A stretch of DNA of 64,000 nt from Bombus terrestris (taxonomy: Eukaryota; Arthropoda; Insecta; Hymenoptera; Apidae). Each line of letters starts with the position of its first letter. Within the stretch, counting starts at the first letter, position 1. Under the pieces are notes generated by a model. The model made no database searches, was not told the DNA's origin, and worked only from the letters and a program-made list of their open reading frames with translations. Location of the stretch: the NCBI RefSeq assembly GCF_910591885.1, contig NW_025963556.1:2852001-2916000 (forward strand), given 5' to 3'. Shown in pieces: positions 55,083 to 64,000 of this stretch. The translations under genes and the position numbers were made by a program.

Positions 55083-56506
55083 TTAACGTACAACGTTATA
55101 TAGAATTACGATATAACGCACAACGTTATGTCGTATTACGTTATAACTTATCATGTCATGTAGTATTACGTTATAACGTATGACGTTATGTAGTATTACG
55201 TTATTACGAATAACGTTATATTGTGTAACTTTATAACGTATGACCTTATGTTGTATTACGTTATAACGTATAAAGACATGTAGTATTACGTTATAACGTA
55301 TGACGTCATGTGGTATTACGTTATTACGAATATCGTAATATTGTATTACTTTATGACGTATGACGTCATGTAGTATTACTATATGACGTATGACGTCATG
55401 TAGTATTACTATATGACGTATGACGTCATGTAGTATTAGGTTATAACGTATGAAGTTATGTATTATTACGATATAACGTATGACGTTAAGCAGTATTAGG
55501 TTATAACGTATGACGTTATGTAGTATTAGGTTATAACGTATGGCGTTATGTAGTATTACGATATAACGTATGACGTTATGCAGTACTACGTTATAACGTA
55601 TGACGTTATGTAGTGTTACGTTATAATGTATGACGTTATGTAGCATTACGGTATTTCGAACAACGTTGTATTGTGTTACTTTATAACGTATGACGTTATG
55701 TAGTGTTACGTTATAACGTATGACGCCGTGTAGTATTACGTTATAAGTATAACATTATGTAGTATCACGTTATAGCGTATGACGTCATGTAATATTGCTT
55801 TATGACGTATGACGTCATGTAGTATTTCCTTATAACGTATGACGTTATGTAGTATTACGATATAACGTATGACGTCATGTAGTATTACTTTATGACGTAT
55901 GACGTCATGTAGTATTACTTTATGACGTATGACGTCATGTAGTATTACTTTATGACGTATGACGTCATAAAGTATTTCGTTATAACGTATGACGTTATGC
56001 AGTATTACGATATAACGTATGACGTTATGCGGTATTAGGTTATAACTTATGACGTTATGGAGTATTACGTTATAACGTATGACGTCATGTGGTATTACGT
56101 TATTACGAATAACGTTATATTATGTTACGTCATGTAGTATTACTTTATGACGTATGACGTCATGTAGTATTACTTTATGACGTATGACGTCATGTAGTAT
56201 TACTTTATGACGTATGACGTCATGTAGTATTACTTTATGACGTATGACGTCATGTAGTATTACTTTATGACGTATGACGTCATGTAGTATTACTTTATGA
56301 CGTATGACGTCATGTAGTATTACTTTATGACGTATGACGTCATGTAGTATTTCGTTATAACGTATGACGTTATGCAGTATTACTTTATGACGTATGACGT
56401 CATGTAGTATTACTTTATGACGTATGACGTCATGTAGTATTACTTTATGACGTATGACGTCATGTAGTATTACTTTATGACGTATGACGTCATGTAGTAT
56501 TTCGTT
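55083..56506 (+). repeat. M segment, 1,424 bp
   Basis: M with two TTACTATATG monomers and a seven-monomer run (56141-56350) after the 15-bp deletion (56124). Shares GTCATAAAGTATTTCG (55966) with 47932-49355, although their run lengths differ. Confidence 0.88.
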
Positions 56507-57600
56507 TTAACGTACAACGTTATATAGAATTACGATATAACGCACAACGTTATGTCGTATTACGTTATAACTTATCATGTCATGTAGTATTACGTTATAA
56601 CGTATGACGTTATGTAGTATTACGTTATTACGAATAACGTTATATTGTGTAACTTTATAACGTATGACCTTATGTTGTATTACGTTATAACGTATAAAGA
56701 CATGTAGTATTACGTTATAACGTATGACGTCATGTGGTATTACGTTATTACGAATATCGTAATATTGTATTACTTTATGACGTATGACGTCATGTAGTAT
56801 TACTATATGACGTATGACGTCATGTAGTATTACTATATGACGTATGACGTCATGTAGTATTAGGTTATAACGTATGAAGTTATGTATTATTACGATATAA
56901 CGTATGACGTTAAGCAGTATTAGGTTATAACGTATGACGTTATGTAGTATTAGGTTATAACGTATGGCGTTATGTAGTATTACGATATAACGTATGACGT
57001 TATGCAGTACTACGTTATAACGTATGACGTTATGTAGTGTTACGTTATAATGTATGACGTTATGTAGCATTACGGTATTTCGAACAACGTTGTATTGTGT
57101 TACTTTATAACGTATGACGTTATGTAGTGTTACGTTATAACGTATGACGCCGTGTAGTATTACGTTATAAGTATAACATTATGTAGTATCACGTTATAGC
57201 GTATGACGTCATGTAATATTGCTTTATGACGTATGACGTCATGTAGTATTTCCTTATAACGTATGACGTTATGTAGTATTACGATATAACGTATGACGTC
57301 ATGTAGTATTACTTTATGACGTATGACGTCATGTAGTATTACTTTATGACGTATGACGTCATGTAGTATTACTTTATGACGTATGACGTCATGTAGTATT
57401 TCGTTATAACGTATGACGTTATGCAGTATTACGATATAACGTATGACGTTATGCGGTATTAGGTTATAACTTATGACGTTATGGAGTATTACGTTATAAC
57501 GTATGACGTCATGTGGTATTACGTTATTACGAATAACGTTATATTATGTTACGTCATGTAGTATTACTTTATGACGTATGACGTCATGTAGTATTTCGTT
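56507..57600 (+). repeat. S segment, 1,094 bp
   Basis: S architecture, 1-bp deletion 57170, 15-bp deletion 57549. It completes an L-M-S order, after which the expected N is replaced by an N/L hybrid. Confidence 0.88.
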
Positions 57601-58964
57601 TTAACGTACAACGTTATATAGAATTACGATATAACGCACAACGTTATGTCGTATTACGTTATAACTTATCATGTCATGTAGTATTACGTTATAACGTATG
57701 ACGTTATGTAGTATTACGTTATTACGAATAACGTTATATTGTGTAACTTTATAACGTATGACCTTATGTTGTATTACGTTATAACGTATAAAGACATGTA
57801 GTATTACGTTATAACGTATGACGTCATGTGGTATTACGTTATTACGAATATCGTAATATTGTATTACTTTATGACGTATGACGTCATGTAGTATTACTAT
57901 ATGACGTATGACGTCATGTAGTATTACTATATGACGTATGACGTCATGTAGTATTAGGTTATAACGTATGAAGTTATGTATTATTACGATATAACGTATG
58001 ACGTTAAGCAGTATTAGGTTATAACGTATGACGTTATGTAGTATTAGGTTATAACGTATGGCGTTATGTAGTATTACGATATAACGTATGACGTTATGCA
58101 GTACTACGTTATAACGTATGATGTTATGTAGTGTTACGTTATAACGTATGACGCCGTGTAGTATTACGTTATAAGTATAACATTATGTAGTATCACGTTA
58201 TAGCGTATGACGTCATGTAGTATTACGTTATTACGAATATCGTAATATTGTGTTACTTTATGACGTATGACGTCATGTAATATTGCTTTATGACGTATGA
58301 CGTCATGTAGTATTTCCTTATAACGTATGACGTTATGTAGTATTACTTTATGACGTATGACGTCATGTAGTATTACTTTATGACGTATGACGTCATGTAG
58401 TATTTCGTTATAACGTATGACGTTATGCAGTATTACGATATAACGTATGACGTTATGCGGTATTAGGTTATAACTTATGACGTTATGGAGTATTACGTTA
58501 TAACGTATGACGTCATGTGGTATTACGTTATTACGAATAACGTTATATTATGTTACGTAATGTAGTATTACTTTATGACGTATGACGTCATGTAGTATTA
58601 CTTTATGACGTATGACGTCATGTAGTATTACTTTATGACGTATGACGTCATGTAGTATTACTTTATGACGTATGACGTCATGTAGTATTACTTTATGACG
58701 TATGACGTCATGTAGTATTACTTTATGACGTATGACGTCATGTAGTATTACTTTATGACGTATGACGTCATGTAGTATTTCGTTATAACGTATGACGTTA
58801 TGCAGTATTACGATATAACGTATGACGTTATGCAGTATTAGGTTATAACGTATGACGTTATGCAGTATTAGGTTATAACGTATGACGTCATGTAGTATTA
58901 CTTTATGACGTATGTCGTCATGTAGTATTACTTTATGACGTATGACGTCATGTAGTATTTCGTT
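57601..58964 (+). repeat. N/L hybrid segment, 1,364 bp
   Basis: N head (TGATGTTATG, no CGGTATTTCGAAC) and N front up to TTCCTTATAACG (58313). It then takes an L tail with the TTACGTAATG deletion (58553), a seven-monomer run, a doubled GCAGTATTAGG monomer (near 58832 and 58862), and a private TATGTCGTCATG (58912). 1,380 - 16. Confidence 0.87.
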
Positions 58965-60058
58965 TTAACGTACAACGTTATATAGAATTACGATATAACG
59001 CACAACGTTATGTCGTATTACGTTATAACTTATCATGTCATGTAGTATTACGTTATAACGTATGACGTTATGTAGTATTACGTTATTACGAATAACGTTA
59101 TATTGTGTAACTTTATAACGTATGACCTTATGTTGTATTACGTTATAACGTATAAAGACATGTAGTATTACGTTATAACGTATGACGTCATGTGGTATTA
59201 CGTTATTACGAATATCGTAATATTGTATTACTTTATGACGTATGACGTCATGTAGTATTACTATATGACGTATGACGTCATGTAGTATTACTATATGACG
59301 TATGACGTCATGTAGTATTAGGTTATAACGTATGAAGTTATGTATTATTACGATATAACGTATGACGTTAAGCAGTATTAGGTTATAACGTATGACGTTA
59401 TGTAGTATTAGGTTATAACGTATGGCGTTATGTAGTATTACGATATAACGTATGACGTTATGCAGTACTACGTTATAACGTATGACGTTATGTAGTGTTA
59501 CGTTATAATGTATGACGTTATGTAGCATTACGGTATTTCGAACAACGTTGTATTGTGTTACTTTATAACGTATGACGTTATGTAGTGTTACGTTATAACG
59601 TGTGACGCCGTGTAGTATTACGTTATAAGTATAACATTATGTAGTATCACGTTATAGCGTATGACGTCATGTAATATTGCTTTATGACGTATGACGTCAT
59701 GTAGTATTTCCTTATAACGTATGACGTTATGTAGTATTACGATATAACGTATGACGTCATGTAGTATTACTTTATGACGTATGACGTCATGTAGTATTAC
59801 TTTATGACGTATGACGTCATGTAGTATTACTTTATGACGTATGACGTCATGTAGTATTTCGTTATAACGTATGACGTTATGCAGTATTACGATATAACGT
59901 ATGACGTTATGCGGTATTAGGTTATAACTTATGACGTTATGGAGTATTACGTTATAACGTATGACGTCATGTGGTATTACGTTATTACGAATAACGTTAT
60001 ATTATGTTACGTCATGTAGTATTACTTTATGACGTATGACGTCATGTAGTATTTCGTT
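58965..60058 (+). repeat. S segment, 1,094 bp
   Basis: S architecture with a private AACGTGTGACGCC near 59598. It lies between two N/L hybrids and is part of the roughly 2.4-kb tandem duplication at the right end. Confidence 0.88.
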
Positions 60059-61362
60059 TTAACGTACAACGTTATATAGAATTACGATATAACGCACAAC
60101 GTTATGTCGTATTACGTTATAACTTATCATGTCATGTAGTATTACGTTATAACGTATGACGTTATGTAGTATTACGTTATTACGAATAACGTTATATTGT
60201 GTAACTTTATAACGTATGACCTTATGTTGTATTACGTTATAACGTATAAAGACATGTAGTATTACGTTATAACGTATGACGTCATGTGGTATTACGTTAT
60301 TACGAATATCGTAATATTGTATTACTTTATGACGTATGACGTCATGTAGTATTAGGTTATAACGTATGAAGTTATGTATTATTACGATATAACGTATGAC
60401 GTTAAGCAGTATTAGGTTATAACGTATGACGTTATGTAGTATTAGGTTATAACGTATGGCGTTATGTAGTATTACGATATAACGTATGACGTTATGCAGT
60501 ACTACGTTATAACGTATGATGTTATGTAGTGTTACGTTATAACGTATGACGCCGTGTAGTATTACGTTATAAGTATAACATTATGTAGTATCACGTTATA
60601 GCGTATGACGTCATGTAGTATTACGTTATTACGAATATCGTAATATTGTGTTACTTTATGACGTATGACGTCATGTAATATTGCTTTATGACGTATGACG
60701 TCATGTAGTATTTCCTTATAACGTATGACGTTATGTAGTATTACTTTATGACGTATGACGTCATGTAGTATTACTTTATGACGTATGACGTCATGTAGTA
60801 TTTCGTTATAACGTATGACGTTATGCAGTATTACGATATAACGTATGACGTTATGCGGTATTAGGTTATAACTTATGACGTTATGGAGTATTACGTTATA
60901 ACGTATGACGTCATGTGGTATTACGTTATTACGAATAACGTTATATTATGTTACGTAATGTAGTATTACTTTATGACGTATGACGTCATGTAGTATTACT
61001 TTATGACGTATGACGTCATGTAGTATTACTTTATGACGTATGACGTCATGTAGTATTACTTTATGACGTATGACGTCATGTAGTATTACTTTATGACGTA
61101 TGACGTCATGTAGTATTACTTTATGACGTATGACGTCATGTAGTATTACTTTATGACGTATGACGTCATGTAGTATTTCGTTATAACGTATGACGTTATG
61201 CAGTATTACGATATAACGTATGACGTTATGCAGTATTAGGTTATAACGTATGACGTTATGCAGTATTAGGTTATAACGTATGACGTCATGTAGTATTACT
61301 TTATGACGTATGTCGTCATGTAGTATTACTTTATGACGTATGACGTCATGTAGTATTTCGTT
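60059..61362 (+). repeat. N/L hybrid segment, 1,304 bp
   Basis: A copy of 57601-58964 that has lost both TTACTATATG monomers of the head (near 60350 TTACTTTATG passes straight to TTAGGTTATAACG), exactly 60 bp shorter. It retains the doubled GCAGTATTAGG and the rare TATGTCGTCATG (61310), so it is a direct duplicate. Confidence 0.88.
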
Positions 61363-62456
61363 TTAACGTACAACGTTATATAGAATTACGATATAACGCA
61401 CAACGTTATGTCGTATTACGTTATAACTTATCATGTCATGTAGTATTACGTTATAACGTATGACGTTATGTAGTATTACGTTATTACGAATAACGTTATA
61501 TTGTGTAACTTTATAACGTATGACCTTATGTTGTATTACGTTATAACGTATAAAGACATGTAGTATTACGTTATAACGTATGACGTCATGTGGTATTACG
61601 TTATTACGAATATCGTAATATTGTATTACTTTATGACGTATGACGTCATGTAGTATTACTATATGACGTATGACGTCATGTAGTATTACTATATGACGTA
61701 TGACGTCATGTAGTATTAGGTTATAACGTATGAAGTTATGTATTATTACGATATAACGTATGACGTTAAGCAGTATTAGGTTATAACGTATGACGTTATG
61801 TAGTATTAGGTTATAACGTATGGCGTTATGTAGTATTACGATATAACGTATGACGTTATGCAGTACTACGTTATAACGTATGACGTTATGTAGTGTTACG
61901 TTATAATGTATGACGTTATGTAGCATTACGGTATTTCGAACAACGTTGTATTGTGTTACTTTATAACGTATGACGTTATGTAGTGTTACGTTATAACGTA
62001 TGACGCCGTGTAGTATTACGTTATAAGTATAACATTATGTAGTATCACGTTATAGCGTATGACGTCATGTAATATTGCTTTATGACGTATGACGTCATGT
62101 AGTATTTCCTTATAACGTATGACGTTATGTAGTATTACGATATAACGTATGACGTCATGTAGTATTACTTTATGACGTATGACGTCATGTAGTATTACTT
62201 TATGACGTATGACGTCATGTAGTATTACTTTATGACGTATGACGTCATGTAGTATTTCGTTATAACGTATGACGTTATGCAGTATTACGATATAACGTAT
62301 GACGTTATGCGGTATTAGGTTATAACTTATGACGTTATGGAGTATTACGTTATAACGTATGACGTCATGTGGTATTACGTTATTACGAATAACGTTATAT
62401 TATGTTACGTCATGTAGTATTACTTTATGACGTATGACGTCATGTAGTATTTCGTT
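61363..62456 (+). repeat. S segment, 1,094 bp
   Basis: S architecture, offset 2,398 from the S at 58965. It lacks the GTGTGACGCC change of that copy, so the change arose after duplication. 1-bp deletion 62025, 15-bp deletion 62404. Confidence 0.88.
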
Positions 62457-64000
62457 TTAACGTACAACGTTATATAGAATTACGATATAACGCACAACGT
62501 TATGTCGTATTACGTTATAACTTATCATGTCATGTAGTATTACGTTATAACGTATGACGTTATGTAGTATTACGTTATTACGAATAACGTTATATTGTGT
62601 AACTTTATAACGTATGACCTTATGTTGTATTACGTTATAACGTATAAAGACATGTAGTATTACGTTATAACGTATGACGTCATGTGGTATTACGTTATTA
62701 CGAATATCGTAATATTGTATTACTTTATGACGTATGACGTCATGTAGTATTACTATATGACGTATGACGTCATGTAGTATTACTATATGACGTATGACGT
62801 CATGTAGTATTACTATATGACGTATGACGTCATGTAGTATTAGGTTATAACGTATGAAGTTATGTATTATTACGATATAACGTATGACGTTAAGCAGTAT
62901 TAGGTTATAACGTATGACGTTATGTAGTATTAGGTTATAACGTATGGCGTTATGTAGTATTACGATATAACGTATGACGTTATGCAGTACTACGTTATAA
63001 CGTATGATGTTATGTAGTGTTACGTTATAACGTATGACGCCGTGTAGTATTACGTTATAAGTATAACATTATGTAGTATCACGTTATAGCGTATGACGTC
63101 ATGTAGTATTACGTTATTACGAATATCGTAATATTGTGTTACTTTATGACGTATGACGTCATGTAATATTGCTTTATGACGTATGACGTCATGTAGTATT
63201 TCCTTATAACGTATGACGTTATGTAGTATTACTTTATGACGTATGACGTCATGTAGTATTACTTTATGACGTATGACGTCATGTAGTATTACTTTATGAC
63301 GTATGACGTCATGTAGTATTTCGTTACAACGTATGACGTTATGTCGTATTACGTTATAACTTATCATGTCATGTAGTATTACGTTATAACGTATGACGTT
63401 ATGTAGTATTACGTTATTACGAATAACGTTATATTGTGTAACTTTATAACGTATGACCTTATGTTGTATTACGTTATAACGTATAAAGACATGTAGTATT
63501 ACGTTATAACGTATGACGTCATGTGGTATTACGTTATTACGAATATCGTAATATTGTATTACTTTATGACGTATGACGTCATGTAGTATTACTATATGAC
63601 GTATGACGTCATGTAGTATTACTATATGACGTATGACGTCATGTAGTATTACTATATGACGTATGACGTCATGTAGTATTACTATATGACGTATGACGTC
63701 ATGTAGTATTAGGTTATAACGTATGAAGTTATGTATTATTACGATATAACGTATGACGTTAAGCAGTATTAGGTTATAACGTATGACGTTATGTAGTATT
63801 ACGTTATTACGAATAACGTTATATTGTGTAACTTTATAACGTATGACATTACGTTGTATTACGTTATAACGTATAAAGACATGTAGTATTACGTTATGAC
63901 GTATGACGTCATGTAGTATTACCTTATGACGTATGACGTCATGTAGTATTACTTTATGACGTATGCCGTCATGTAGTATTACTTTATGACGTATGACGTC
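62457..64000 (+). repeat. N segment, cut by window end
   Basis: N head with three TTACTATATG monomers (62751-62830), 1-bp deletion 63058, TTCGTTACAACG near 63320, second head-like stretch with four TTACTATATG monomers, and GACATTACG near 63847. The array continues past base 64000 with no change of character. Confidence 0.87.

Larger units (their letters stand above)
831..62408 (+). repeat. Recurrent 15-bp half-unit deletion (about 47 sites)
   Basis: At each site TTATGTTAC runs directly into GTCATG or GTAATG, lacking the 15 bases TTTATGACGTATGAC found between them in an intact monomer pair. Sites with the TTAC starting near: 831, 1836, 3200, 3754, 6559, 7113, 8777, 9782, 11176, 12570, 14354, 15029, 16333, 17727, 19121, 20867, 22441, 23446, 24840, 26383, 28167, 29831, 30296, 30881, 32274, 33699, 34793, 36816, 38509, 40293, 41987, 42992, 44386, 44941, 46545, 47550, 49004, 50398, 52182, 53726, 54731, 56124, 57549, 58553, 60007, 60951, 62404. 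The GTAATG subtype marks the L tail and N/L hybrids. Positions are by eye, good to a few bases. Confidence 0.9.
2848..63066 (+). repeat. Recurrent 1-bp deletion locus (29-bp monomer, about 38 sites)
   Basis: A monomer reading TTATAAGTATAACATTATG lacks the C of the normal TTATAACGTATGACGTTATG, so the array phase slips by one base. It is followed by TAGTATCACGTTATAGCG. Sites near 2848, 4558, 6207, 7917, 10796, 12190, 13193, 15833, 17347, 18751, 19745, 21669, 24460, 25463, 27066, 28974, 31894, 33318, 34412, 35837, 36437, 37530, 38130, 39132, 41127, 44007, 45715, 48604, 50018, 51021, 52956, 55746, 57170, 58173, 59628, 60572, 62025, 63058. There is one per segment and two in each 1,693-bp chimera. 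It shifts the minus-strand open frame, which is why those frames break here. Confidence 0.9.
1..64000 (+). repeat. 30-bp satellite array filling the window
   Basis: Every part of the window is made of 30-bp monomers in direct orientation. The commonest monomer reads ACGTATGACGTCATG followed by TAGTATTACTTTATG (for example 181-210 and 211-240). Frequent variants replace the CRE half with ACGTATGACGTTATG and the second half with TAGTATTACGTTATA or TAGTATTACGATATA. No inverted block, transposon, unique spacer or array end is seen. GC is about one third. The minus strand has one stop-free frame through the monomer, which produces many open frames of 62-207 codons; the plus strand has a stop in all three frames in nearly every monomer. 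The class (satellite DNA) is certain; the species and chromosomal location are not determinable. Confidence 0.99.
1..64000. promoter_or_regulatory. Dense field of perfect CRE-like palindromes (TGACGTCA)
   Basis: Most monomers contain TGACGTCA inside the 10-bp palindrome ATGACGTCAT (first copy: palindrome 5-14, octamer 6-13). TGACGTCA is the established full-site consensus for CREB/ATF-type bZIP proteins, and ACGT-core sites are bound by plant bZIPs. Spacing is 30 bp, or multiples of it, within runs. The monomers without the site mostly carry TGACGTTA, with rarer TGCCGTCA, TGACGCCA and TGACCTTA. The motif is seen directly; binding is only a possibility, since the match could be incidental to the monomer. 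Confidence 0.35.

Noticed and set aside
1..64000. CRISPR array (30-bp repeats at regular spacing)
   Set aside because: There are no unique spacers: repeats are directly abutting and their variants recur in fixed order over kilobases. No cas-like gene is present.
1..64000. Bacterial or plasmid iteron origin
   Set aside because: Iteron clusters have a few to a few dozen copies next to a rep gene. Here there are about 2,100 copies with a multi-kilobase HOR and no gene.
1..64000. Telomeric repeat array
   Set aside because: No G-rich strand, and the 30-bp monomer is unlike TTAGGG, TTTAGGG, TTAGG or other short telomere units. A subtelomeric location remains possible.
1..64000. Transposon, terminal repeats or target-site duplications at segment boundaries
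   Set aside because: The CGTTTTAACGTAC boundary is an ordinary monomer variant with the same phase on both sides. No terminal inverted repeats, poly-A tail or transposase were seen.
1..64000. Inverted segments
   Set aside because: The asymmetric TAGTATT half always reads on the plus strand; the apparent symmetry comes only from the short palindromes.

Overview
The whole 64,000-base window is one uninterrupted tandem satellite array. I find no gene, RNA gene, transposon, CRISPR array, or unique sequence anywhere in it, and neither edge is an array boundary. The basic monomer is 30 bp, about 33% GC, repeated roughly 2,100 times, always in the same orientation. Its two halves, ACGTATGACGTCATG and TAGTATTACTTTATG, match at 10 of 15 positions (12 of 15 in the common variant halves). 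The monomer is therefore itself a dimer of a 15-bp unit, and that unit looks like 7 + 8 bp copies of an ACGT(T)ATG motif. A long homogenised satellite with layered higher-order repeats is typical of eukaryotic constitutive heterochromatin (pericentromeric, centromeric or subtelomeric). The species cannot be told from the sequence.

Variant monomers occur in a fixed order, which gives a higher-order repeat (HOR). Using the recurring landmark CGTTTTAACGTAC as a boundary, I divide the window into a partial leading unit, 35 complete segments and a partial final one. Four classes recur: L (about 2.8-2.95 kb), M (1,394 or 1,424 bp), S (1,094 bp) and N (about 1.8 kb). The clearest complete order is L-M-S-N at 45053-52293 (7,241 bp). 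Elsewhere the same classes are shortened, duplicated or fused: M/N hybrids of 1,709 bp, N/L hybrids of 1,364 and 1,304 bp, L units with large internal deletions, and two tandem 1,693-bp chimeras.

Two indels are built into the HOR. One is a 1-bp deletion (AAGTATAAC), present once per segment and twice in the 1,693-bp chimeras. The other is a 15-bp deletion (TTATGTTACGTMATG) that removes exactly one half-unit and occurs zero to three times per segment. These two events, plus one 38-bp and one additional 1-bp deletion, account for the length modulo 30 of every complete segment.

Large blocks recur over long distances. Positions 1 to about 5,240 match from 41,157 onward (offset 41,156), and 5546-12621 matches 43344-50449 (offset 37,798 to 37,828). 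More local duplications have offsets of 6,551, 3,358, 2,518, about 2,400, 1,693 and 675 bp. Conflicting sharing of single-base variants points to gene conversion as well as unequal crossing over.

The long minus-strand open frames (up to 207 codons) are a by-product: 15 and 30 are multiples of three and the monomer has one stop-free frame. They encode only degenerate VI(R/L)(H/Y)(N/D/K) pentads, and I do not call them genes. The feature most likely to matter biologically is that most monomers carry the perfect palindrome TGACGTCA (the CRE / bZIP consensus), giving on the order of a thousand sites in 64 kb by eye estimate.
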